Positions 1 to 5,403 of a stretch of DNA of 7,601 nucleotides are shown here, piece after piece. The position numbers were made by a program, and so were the translations under genes. Position 1 is the first letter of the stretch; each line of letters begins with the position of its first letter. The stretch is from Methanotrichaceae archaeon (GTDB lineage Archaea; Halobacteriota; Methanosarcinia; Methanotrichales; Methanotrichaceae): NCBI GenBank assembly GCA_013329455.1, contig DUKF01000208.1, positions 1 to 7,601 of the forward strand. Direction: 5' to 3'. The notes under the pieces were generated by a model. It did not search any database, had not been told where the DNA came from, and saw only the letters and a program-made list of their open reading frames with translations.

Positions 1-1031
1 CGCATGAAGTCGGCCTGGCCGCCGATCCCGCTGTAGTGGACGCCGCCGAGGGATTCGGCCGTCGCCTGGCCTGAGAGGTCGATCTCCAGAGCGCTGTTTA
101 TCGCCGTCATGCCCCGATTTTGGGCTATCACCAGGGGGCTATTGGTGTAGTCTATCGATCTGAACTCGACGAGGGGGTTTTCGTCCAGGAACCTGTAGGT
201 CTCTTCGGTCCCCATGCAGAAGGACGCGACGGTCTTTCCCCGGTCGATCCTCTTTTGGCTGTTGTCGACGACCCCAGCCCGCATCAGGTCGGCGATCCCG
301 TCAGTGAAAAGTTCTGTGTGGACTCCCAGGTGCTTTTTGTTGGTGAGGTTTGATAAAATCGCGTTGGGAACGCTCCCGTAGCCCACCTGGATCGTGGAGC
401 CGTCCTCGACGATTCTCGCCACGTACCCACCGATCCTCTGGGCGATCTCCCCAGTAATCGGGTCCTCGTACCCGAGAAGCGGCTCGTCGTGGTAGATGAG
501 ATAGTCCACGTCCTCGACATTGATGAACCCGTCACCATGGATCCGGGGCATGTTCGAGTTGATCTGGGCGACGACCATGGTGGCCGCCTCCACCGCCGAT
601 TTGACTATGTCGACGCTGATCCCCAGGCTCATGTAGCCGTGCTTGTCAGGAGGCGAGGTCTGGACGAGGGCGACGTCGATGGGGATGGCGCCTTTGCGAA
701 ATAGGGCTGGAACCTCCGAGAGGAATATCGGAGTGTAGTCGGCATCGCCCCGGTTGATGGCGCCCCTGCTCCGCGACCCGACGAAGAAAGAGTTGAGCCT
801 GAAGTTTTCCCTGAACTTCTCCTCGGCGCAGGGAGCGATCCCCAGGGTCCAGACGTGGATCATCTCGGCGCCGAGGAGGGAGTTTGGCCATTTCTCGACA
901 AACCTTTTCAGGGCTCCGACCAGGTACTGGGGCTCGCCGCATCCGGTGCCCACGAATATCCGGTCGCCCGGATGGATCTGCTCGAATATGGCGTTCTCCG
1001 GCCAGAATTTCTTCGGCCACCTCTTCCTCAT
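1..1031 (-). CDS. Acetyl-CoA hydrolase / CoA-transferase family protein (3' end outside window)
   Basis: The reverse strand encodes 343 residues from an ATG at 1031, then runs off the window, so the C-terminal part is missing. The family moves CoA between acyl-CoA and a carboxylate, or hydrolyses acyl-CoA, through a glutamyl-CoA thioester in the cytoplasm. Visible hallmarks are an N-terminal PGDRIFVGTGCGEPQYL stretch (21-37), the motif GVHTELFTDG with the expected catalytic Glu240, and the CoA-contacting SGIGGQADF loop (334-342). The N-terminus resembles long archaeal and syntroph versions in which this domain is fused to a C-terminal GNAT acetyltransferase; that part would lie outside the window, so the fusion is inference. 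A GGAGG lies only 2 nt before the ATG, closer than ideal, and the frame is open further upstream without a better start. Family is near certain; whether it acts as hydrolase, acetate transferase or another CoA-transferase cannot be told. Confidence 0.9.
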   Translation of the reverse strand, partial: MRKRWPKKFWPENAIFEQIHPGDRIFVGTGCGEPQYLVGALKRFVEKWPNSLLGAEMIHVWTLGIAPCAEEKFRENFRLNSFFVGSRSRGAINRGDADYTPIFLSEVPALFRKGAIPIDVALVQTSPPDKHGYMSLGISVDIVKSAVEAATMVVAQINSNMPRIHGDGFINVEDVDYLIYHDEPLLGYEDPITGEIAQRIGGYVARIVEDGSTIQVGYGSVPNAILSNLTNKKHLGVHTELFTDGIADLMRAGVVDNSQKRIDRGKTVASFCMGTEETYRFLDENPLVEFRSIDYTNSPLVIAQNRGMTAINSALEIDLSGQATAESLGGVHYSGIGGQADFM

Positions 1032-1173
1032 ATCCTCCGACTTTGAATTTTTTTCGCCCGGATTCAACGCCCATAACCCCCCAAAATCTGGTCAAAAGGC
1101 CCGGCAAAAACCGACAGCATGCAGCCTTCTGCTTGGGGGAAATATAGCAGGCCGTCATATTTATCCGTGTTGG

Positions 1174-1183
1174 TATAAAAATA
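1174..1183 (-). promoter_or_regulatory. Candidate TATA box for the CoA-transferase gene
   Basis: The reverse strand reads TATTTTTATA here, in an AT-rich patch of otherwise GC-rich DNA. A start about 25 bp downstream, near 1150, would give a leader of roughly 120 nt before the ATG at 1031. That is long for an archaeal mRNA, so the assignment is tentative. Confidence 0.35.
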
Positions 1184-1270
1184 CGCTTAATTAATCATTA
1201 AAGAATCCCGGAGAAATCCAAACCATCAGTCCCTGTAGGAGGAGGAAGGGAAAGTTAACTCTTCACTTTC

Positions 1271-1546
1271 TCATAATATCGGGACCTGCTCGGCCAGGAT
1301 TTGATCTTTCAGCCGCGGATGAAGCAACTTTAGGTGAGGAGGTCCACGCGCCTGTTTACGGCGTCCTCCAGCTCGTTTTTGAGGTGACCGAGGTCGAAGG
1401 AGGCTCTTTCTCCCCTCGAACTCGATCAGGATGTCGATGTTGCTCTCCTCGGCCATCTCGCCCCGGACGATGGAGCCGAAGAAGGCCGCTAGCTTGACCT
1501 AATTCTCTCGCAGAATCTCAAGTACTGCGTCACGCACAGACTGCAT
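1271..1546 (-). pseudogene. Decayed MNT-family nucleotidyltransferase (antitoxin-like) pseudogene
   Basis: Pieces of one MNT-domain protein (antitoxin half of MNT/HEPN toxin-antitoxin pairs) lie in order on the reverse strand. MQSVRDAVLEILREN begins at an ATG at 1546 and is followed by an in-frame TAG at 1499-1501. It resumes with VKLAAFFGSIVRGEM and SNIDILIEFEGRKSLL. The frame then shifts near 1398 to read HLKNELEDAVNRRVDLLT, ends in TAA, and shifts back near 1331 for LHPRLKDQILAEQVPIL. The spacer normally found before the FFGS strand is also short, suggesting a small deletion at the TAG. The catalytic motif GS-x(n)-DxD has become N-I-D, losing the first metal-binding aspartate. A typical copy is about 100 residues. 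No HEPN (HepT) partner is visible on either side. Sequencing error could explain one indel, but not the stop, the two shifts and the catalytic change together. Confidence 0.75.
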
Positions 1547-1742
1547 CTGATAGCTCATAAAATTCCCGATGTCATGTATGTATTCATGCCATTTTATTCG
1601 GTCGGCGTTCTGCTGTGTGGGCGCGAGGCTTCTGCCGTAACCATATTTGAGGCCAGAAGACCCGAGCATGAGCCTGAACTGAAGGAATCGTGGTCTAGAC
1701 GACTGCGGACGGGGTGGTGAGAAGGTCATTGCCCAATGGTAT

Positions 1743-1801
1743 TGTACACCTATAACCGAAATTACTAAGTATTGTTAAATAAGTAGTTTTTACGTGTACA
1801 C
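1743..1801 (+). promoter_or_regulatory. Promoter/operator region of the AT-rich cassette
   Basis: Several weak TATA-like elements lie upstream of the GTG at 1794: CTATAA (1750-1755), CGAAATTACTAAG (BRE-like CGAAA at 1757-1761 then a TATA-like stretch), and TTAAATAAG (1775-1783). The second would place the start at about 1792 and make the mRNA nearly leaderless. The word TGTACAC occurs at 1743-1749 and again at 1795-1801; the second sits in a perfect 10-bp palindrome CGTGTACACG (1793-1802) over the start codon. Such paired sites could bind a regulator, but no regulator gene is adjacent. Confidence 0.3.
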
Positions 1802-2594
1802 GGACACATTAATCGCTATACTCGCATTTATTAATGCCCTTTTTATGGGGTGGGAGGCTATTGCAGACGAGTCCGATAAAAGAAAAGCCACGGATTTGAT
1901 TTATAATGTACGAAATTTTCACGAATATGTGCTAAGTATACCTAAATTATATATAAAATCTCTAGACCGAATTTTTGGAGATTTTTGGAGTGTTCGCCGT
2001 TTATTTATATCATGGGTTATATCAATAACATCCGTTTCATTAGTTGGGCTATATTCATTTTTTATCCAAACAAAACACGATTTTTGGGTGACCCCACCCT
2101 TCGATCCAAGTCCTATTTTGTATTTATATGCAGTAGTTTTTATTGTTAATTGTATTCCAGATTATGTATCTCTTCAGGAGACAATGTATATCCTCCACAC
2201 AGAAAAGCTTGATAGTATAAAATTTCTAATTATGTTGCTCATCTTTGACATTTTTCTAACAGCAGTTATATTTATTTTGCTTTCGGGATTAATTATCTAT
2301 TATCTATTTGAGAATCAATACACTTCATTTTTAGGGTTCTTATTAGAATATTCATATGAATGTAAACCATTTTTTGGCGTTGTTAGTACTTTATTTATAT
2401 CAACATTTGCCACTTCAATTTGGTTGTACTTTTTTGTATTAGCTATGATCACATCATACGTTTTAGGGAAATCAGGTGTGAAATTAATATCTATACTTCC
2501 AAGAAAAAAATATCCATTTATTACAATGGGCATTTACGCTTCATTACCTTTCATTATTATATATATAATGGTCAATTTGGTGGAGATTATATAA
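1794..2594 (+). CDS. Hypothetical multi-pass membrane protein of the AT-rich cassette
   Basis: This 266-residue protein is not one I can assign to a named family. By eye it has about six hydrophobic segments: 4-19, 70-91, 106-122, 142-170, 196-225 and 241-262. Between the first two lies a charged stretch (about 21-69) of soluble character that could be a cytoplasmic loop. A recognisable patch is NCIPDYVSLQET (119-130), polar residues beside a membrane segment. It resembles an N-x-x-x-DYxSLxxT pattern I associate with uncharacterised prokaryotic membrane proteins, but I cannot confirm this. The GTG at 1794 is the first start after an in-frame stop at 1776-1778; an ATG at 1845 would remove most of the first hydrophobic segment. 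There is no clear Shine-Dalgarno sequence. It is followed after one base by the next gene, so the two are almost surely co-transcribed. A transport or scaffold role would be a guess. Confidence 0.8.
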   Translation: MYTDTLIAILAFINALFMGWEAIADESDKRKATDLIYNVRNFHEYVLSIPKLYIKSLDRIFGDFWSVRRLFISWVISITSVSLVGLYSFFIQTKHDFWVTPPFDPSPILYLYAVVFIVNCIPDYVSLQETMYILHTEKLDSIKFLIMLLIFDIFLTAVIFILLSGLIIYYLFENQYTSFLGFLLEYSYECKPFFGVVSTLFISTFATSIWLYFFVLAMITSYVLGKSGVKLISILPRKKYPFITMGIYASLPFIIIYIMVNLVEII

Positions 2595-2595
2595 A

Positions 2596-3447
2596 ATGAA
2601 TCGCATACCATTGCATAAAAGGCGCTTGAGGTTTTTGAAACCGGTATCTATCATAGTAATTGTATTCGGTCTTATTTTGTGGTCGGATTTGCCAATTCTT
2701 AAAATTAATAATCGTGATGATAATAGCCATCCTAAAAATGTGTCATATGGACCGGTTTTCGATCAAGTGGTAGAAATTCATAACAATTTCCCTTTATCTC
2801 CGATGTATGGGCCTGTCGGAGGCATTTTTGAAGTCTTTTTGATTCCTCATAGTTCAGAATATAAAATTATTTATGGAAATGGCACGTACAAAGGTAATGA
2901 TTGGGTGGGTTACGTCCACCTGAAAAATATCACTGAAAACAACAAAGGCTACACTATAAAAGTTTATCGTACTCAAAATAATAAACTTTCTATTAAAGAA
3001 TTCTGGTTAGCTAAAGAGGTGGAGTTGCCTGTGGAGGGGGACTTGATTTTGTTCAGGAGAAGTCCTGGAACAGCTGAAATATCTTTCAAGCCAAAAAATT
3101 CTATGGTATATTTTAATGCTACATTGAAAAATTACTTCAATGAACCTGTTAAGGTTAAGCAAGTTGTATATATTTATAATAAACCGATCAAATACAATGA
3201 TCTAACTAACCATACCCAAGATAGCGAATTTGAGATTATAAGTTCTCAAAGTAAGTATATCGGCCCTCATGGATATGCAAAATTCTGTATGGGACCGGTT
3301 CATATTAAAAAGAATGATGATAGATACTTTTCGATGTTTCCATACCTTTATGACTCGGAGGGATGTCTTGTCGCATACGAAGTACAAGTGGATTGGACGA
3401 AATTTGAAACATTAAAAGAGCCACTTAAACATCAAATTTTAAATTAA
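2596..3447 (+). CDS. Hypothetical membrane-anchored ectodomain protein of the AT-rich cassette
   Basis: This 283-residue protein has a strongly basic N-terminus (KRRLRF, 9-14) and one hydrophobic segment at about 16-35. The rest is a largely polar, beta-type region rich in Tyr, Asn and Ile. This predicts a cytoplasmic-in, type II or signal-anchor topology with the bulk outside the cell. The outer part carries five N-x-S/T sequons (Asn48, 95, 111, 174 and 205), which archaea can glycosylate, and two cysteines (231 and 257) that could form a disulfide. No enzyme motif is visible. The ATG lies one base after the stop of the upstream membrane protein, with GGTGGAG (2579-2585) as a possible ribosome binding site inside that gene. 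Low GC and lack of recognisable homologues suggest transfer along with its neighbour. A partnership in which it is the external subunit of a complex with the multi-pass protein is inference. Confidence 0.8.
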   Translation: MNRIPLHKRRLRFLKPVSIIVIVFGLILWSDLPILKINNRDDNSHPKNVSYGPVFDQVVEIHNNFPLSPMYGPVGGIFEVFLIPHSSEYKIIYGNGTYKGNDWVGYVHLKNITENNKGYTIKVYRTQNNKLSIKEFWLAKEVELPVEGDLILFRRSPGTAEISFKPKNSMVYFNATLKNYFNEPVKVKQVVYIYNKPIKYNDLTNHTQDSEFEIISSQSKYIGPHGYAKFCMGPVHIKKNDDRYFSMFPYLYDSEGCLVAYEVQVDWTKFETLKEPLKHQILN

Positions 3448-3683
3448 GTCATATGTTGAAGGCCAGGGTTCCAGAGTCGAAAATCTCAAAATATCACAGC
3501 ATTGGTCCAAGCCACTATCATCGGCCTGCTGGTCATACTTGCTTTTTAATTGGCCTGGATTGAGTGCATGTCCATTATATTTGCCAACCAACCCGCCCAA
3601 CTCCAGCGCCTAACCCGACCCTCCAGGAGGTGGCCAGCTCTTTTCCTCGCCGCCCGGGGGTGCGGTGGCCGGTCTTCCGAGAC

Positions 3684-3691
3684 GTTTATCA
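3684..3691 (+). promoter_or_regulatory. Candidate TATA element for rubrerythrin
   Basis: GTTTATCA lies at 3684-3691 in GC-rich DNA. A start about 25 bp further on falls near 3712, leaving a leader of about 15 nt that contains the GGAG at 3715-3718. If right, the ATG at 3692 lies upstream of the transcript. Confidence 0.4.
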
Positions 3692-3714
3692 ATGCCGAAA
3701 GATAAGATATCAGT

Positions 3715-3718
3715 GGAG
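3715..3718 (+). promoter_or_regulatory. Ribosome binding site deciding the rubrerythrin start
   Basis: GGAG is separated by 9 nt from the TTG at 3728, a normal spacing. The upstream ATG at 3692 has no comparable site. This supports the TTG start. Confidence 0.5.
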
Positions 3719-3727
3719 TGTGCAAAT

Positions 3728-4303
3728 TTGAAGAGCTTGAAAGGAACCCAAACTGAGAAGAACGTCCTGACGGCATTTTCGGGAGAATCCCAGGCGAGAA
3801 ACCGATACAACTTCTTCGCCTCCAAGGCGAAAAAAGAGGGCTACGAGCAGATCTCCGGCATATTCACGGAGACCGCCGAAAACGAGAAGGAGCACGCGAA
3901 AAGGCTCTTTAAGTTCCTCGAAGGCGGCGAGGTCGAGATCTCGGCCGCCTTTCCCGCAGGCGTCATCGGAACGACGACGGAGAACCTCAAGGCCGCGGCC
4001 GCCGGCGAGAACCATGAGTACGTCCACATGTACCCCGAGTTTGCAGACAAGGCCGACGAGGAGGGCTTCAGCGAGATTGCGGATACGATGAGATCGATAG
4101 CCAAAGCCGAAAAGCAGCACGAAAAGAGATATCTTACCCTTCTCAAGAACATTGAGACCGGGAAGGTCTTCAAGCGCGACAACGTCGTTAAGTGGAAGTG
4201 CAGAAACTGCGGCTACGTCCACGAAGGCACCGAGGCTCCGGAGGAGTGCCCGGCCTGCGCCCACCCGAGGGAATACTTCGAGCTTCTCGCCGAGAATTAC
4301 TAG
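3728..4303 (+). CDS. rbr: Rubrerythrin
   Basis: Rubrerythrin reduces hydrogen peroxide to water in the cytoplasm of anaerobes, using a ferritin-like diiron site fed by a rubredoxin-type iron centre. From the TTG at 3728 the product is 191 residues, starting (M)KSLKGTQTEKN, which aligns with the N-terminus and length I recall for Desulfovibrio vulgaris rubrerythrin. Diiron ligands are visible at Glu20, Glu53 with His56 (ExxH), Glu94 and Glu97 (ENHE), and Glu128 with His131 (ExxH). The C-terminal rubredoxin domain has CxxC at 158/161 (CRNCGY) and CxxC at 174/177 (CPAC). All ligands are present, so it should be active. An in-frame ATG at 3692 would add 12 residues, and one at 3665 would add 21; I prefer TTG because of family length, the GGAG site and the promoter position. 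The gene stands alone and converges with the spondin-domain gene downstream. Confidence 0.95.
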   Translation: MKSLKGTQTEKNVLTAFSGESQARNRYNFFASKAKKEGYEQISGIFTETAENEKEHAKRLFKFLEGGEVEISAAFPAGVIGTTTENLKAAAAGENHEYVHMYPEFADKADEEGFSEIADTMRSIAKAEKQHEKRYLTLLKNIETGKVFKRDNVVKWKCRNCGYVHEGTEAPEECPACAHPREYFELLAENY

Positions 4304-4439
4304 AAATGGAGAAATCAGCGGAATCCTGGGACTCGGCGGAATCGGGGGATAGAAGAAATCCGGAGTCGAGGAAATCCGAGGAATCGGGAAAATCGAAGAA
4401 TCAGGAAAAATCAGGGAATCGAGGAAATCCGGGGGATCA
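4302..4439 (+). repeat. Degenerate 9-bp tandem repeat, consensus near GGAATCGGG
   Basis: Immediately after the rubrerythrin stop is a purine-rich tract of about 15 degenerate 9-bp units. Clear units are GGAATCCTG (4320), GGACTCGGC (4329) and GGAATCGGG (4338); later units drift by single-base slips. A 13-bp exact repeat TCGAGGAAATCCG occurs at 4366-4378 and 4419-4431. Seven GANTC sites start at 4321, 4330, 4339, 4363, 4381, 4398 and 4416, mostly at multiples of 9 (or within 1). Because 9 is a multiple of 3, all plus-strand frames stay fairly open, giving spurious Glu/Ser/Arg/Asn-rich reading frames with no credible start. It would be the 3' untranslated region of rubrerythrin mRNA. Confidence 0.75.
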
Positions 4440-4467
4440 GGAGGACCAGCAAATCAGATGGTCCTCC
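4440..4467. terminator. Hairpin between convergent genes
   Basis: A perfect 9-bp inverted repeat, GGAGGACCA (4440-4448) and TGGTCCTCC (4459-4467), encloses a 10-nt loop. It lies between the convergent rubrerythrin and spondin-domain genes, so it could end or protect both transcripts. No T-tract follows on the plus strand, so it may be an RNA-stability hairpin rather than a true terminator. Confidence 0.5.
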
Positions 4468-4504
4468 CCCGGAATCTCGACGGCATTTGATCTGCGGAGA
4501 TGGG

Positions 4505-4510
4505 AAAAAA
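4505..4510 (-). terminator. T-tract terminator of the spondin-domain gene
   Basis: Four bases after the reverse-strand stop codon (4515-4517) the transcript would contain TTTTTT, within TTGTTTTTTCCC. Archaeal RNA polymerase commonly stops at such T-runs without a hairpin. The 4440-4467 hairpin is a possible backup. Confidence 0.45.
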
Positions 4511-4514
4511 CAAT

Positions 4515-5231
4515 TTATGCAACGGTTACGACGACCTCCATAACCGTTTCACTTAACTCTGGGTGCACCATCACCATTTCTTCCGTGGGAACGCCGTTTT
4601 CTATGTTCTCTTCACCACGGCTCGGGTCCGGCTGTCCTCCTTCAAATCCGCTGCCCAAAAGCTGGTTCTCTTCGGTCCCAGCATCGTAGTTTTCGGCATC
4701 CGTAGTCGACGATAGTTCCATTCCATCCTCGTCCACCAGCTCGACGGCGTCCAGCAGGGCATATCCGTCGTTAGTGCCGACGTCCATCATCACTCCTGAG
4801 AGGTAGAGCGGCATTTTTGACGTCTGGAAATCCATGGGCATAGAAGCGTTCATTCCGGGGAGGATCGGCGCATCTACGGTGTACACTTTAATCGCGCCAT
4901 CGAGACCCTCGACGTAATCAGCGAAGTCCGCATTGCTTCCGTATTCCGCCAGTGATTCCAGCGCTGGGGGCGCTATCTCACCCTCGAAGTTCAGGCTGAG
5001 GTCCGCGGTATGCACGACGAATACCCCTGGAGAAAGGGGCTGCGAATCGTGGACGTTCATGATCATCACTTCGAAGGCATACTCCATCCCTTCTTGGGCC
5101 CCGTCTTCGTCATCATCCATCTCGAGCTCTTCATAGGCGCTCTTCATGGACTCTTCGGAGGCACAGACAGAAAATGCTGGCACGACGAATAACAGCACCA
5201 GCAGACTCACTAAAATTCCTAGCGCTTTCAT
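4515..5231 (-). CDS. Secreted spondin-N-domain protein
   Basis: This 238-residue protein starts with a signal peptide (MKALGILVSLLVLLFVVPAF, then SVCA and a likely cut near residue 24). The acidic segment 34-48 (MDDDEDG and neighbours) follows. The rest matches the spondin N-terminal domain family (Spond_N): FEVMIMNVHDSQPLSPGVFV (53-72), LAEYGSN (94-100), a V-x-T-V-x-A-P-I-L-P-G-type strand (116-126), TNDGYALLDAVEL (153-165), YDAGTEENQL (182-191) and a closing VHPELSE with a final beta strand (222-237). The domain is known from animal F-spondin as a cell-matrix module and also occurs in exported prokaryotic proteins of unknown role, so an extracellular adhesive or structural role is inference. 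I chose the ATG at 5231 because GGAGG lies 7 nt upstream and the alternative ATG at 5267 falls inside the TATA box. The gene is monocistronic and converges with rubrerythrin. Confidence 0.85.
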   Translation of the reverse strand: MKALGILVSLLVLLFVVPAFSVCASEESMKSAYEELEMDDDEDGAQEGMEYAFEVMIMNVHDSQPLSPGVFVVHTADLSLNFEGEIAPPALESLAEYGSNADFADYVEGLDGAIKVYTVDAPILPGMNASMPMDFQTSKMPLYLSGVMMDVGTNDGYALLDAVELVDEDGMELSSTTDAENYDAGTEENQLLGSGFEGGQPDPSRGEENIENGVPTEEMVMVHPELSETVMEVVVTVA

Positions 5232-5238
5232 AAAGCAA

Positions 5239-5243
5239 CCTCC
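5239..5243 (-). promoter_or_regulatory. Shine-Dalgarno site fixing the spondin-domain start
   Basis: The reverse strand reads AAAAGGAGGTTGCTTTATG. GGAGG is 7 nt from the ATG at 5231, an ideal spacing. It shows that the shorter reading, which begins exactly at the signal peptide, is the real one. Confidence 0.8.
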
Positions 5244-5264
5244 TTTTAATAGGATGCTTACAAA

Positions 5265-5280
5265 CATATATAAATTTCCA
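5265..5280 (-). promoter_or_regulatory. Archaeal BRE/TATA promoter of the spondin-domain gene
   Basis: The reverse strand reads TGGAAATTTATATATG: a purine-rich BRE-like GGAAA next to a near-consensus TATA box TTTATATATG. A start about 25 bp downstream, near 5244, gives a leader of about 13 nt containing the GGAGG. This is the clearest promoter in the window and suggests substantial expression. Confidence 0.75.
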
Positions 5281-5355
5281 TTGAGAACGATATAATATCA
5301 GTCGCTGTCTCTCACAAGGATTATATTAGATTGAAATTTATACATAGAATAATTA

Positions 5356-5376
5356 ATCTTCAGTCAATTTGAAGAT
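5356..5376. repeat. Inverted repeat upstream of the spondin-domain promoter
   Basis: ATCTTCA and TGAAGAT form a perfect 7-bp stem around a 7-nt loop. It lies about 75 bp upstream of the spondin-domain TATA box and on the path of any thiI read-through transcript. An operator and a transcript-end hairpin are both possible. Confidence 0.4.
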
Positions 5377-5386
5377 CGAAGACATA

Positions 5387-5403
5387 ATAGGAAAATTTCC
5401 TAT
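5387..5403. repeat. Palindrome followed by a T-run
   Basis: ATAGGAAA and TTTCCTAT are perfect 8-bp arms around one central base, followed on the plus strand by a T-run (5403-5408). The near-zero loop favours a protein-binding palindrome over an RNA hairpin. No plus-strand gene ends just upstream, which argues against a plus-strand terminator. Confidence 0.4.

Larger units (their letters stand above)
1741..3450. other. AT-rich island, probably horizontally acquired
   Basis: Base composition drops sharply between about 1741 and 3450. Bases 2281-2340 contain 16 G+C of 60, whereas bases 3901-3960 in the neighbouring rubrerythrin contain 37 of 60. The island is filled almost completely by two co-directional genes, whose codon choice is AT-rich. 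I found no integrase, transposase, clear target-site duplication or terminal inverted repeats, so the mechanism of entry is unknown. On the left it abuts a decayed nucleotidyltransferase gene, a setting typical of accessory regions. Confidence 0.7.

Noticed and set aside
646..1158. 170-residue minus-strand open frame
   Set aside because: It overlaps the CoA-transferase gene in another frame; the composition is Arg/Pro-rich as expected for an out-of-frame read of GC-rich DNA.
754..1194. Plus-strand frame across the start of the CoA-transferase gene
   Set aside because: It is antisense to a clearly recognised gene and shows no family features.
1499..1729. 76-residue minus-strand frame starting MTFSPPRPQ
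   Set aside because: Only its last 15 residues match the MNT remnant. The upstream part looks random and is not supported as a gene.
3619..3630. CCTCCAGGAGG palindrome upstream of rubrerythrin
   Set aside because: It is short, in GC-rich DNA and has no second copy; it could easily arise by chance.
3710..4264. 184-residue minus-strand frame
   Set aside because: It is the antisense shadow of rubrerythrin.
4192..4689. 165-residue plus-strand frame through the 9-bp repeat
   Set aside because: It begins inside rubrerythrin in another frame, its middle is translated repeat, and its end is antisense to the spondin-domain gene.
5232..5267. N-terminal extension MFVSILLKGGCF of the spondin-domain protein
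   Set aside because: It would start inside the TATA box, upstream of the expected transcript start, and it places extra residues before a normal signal peptide.
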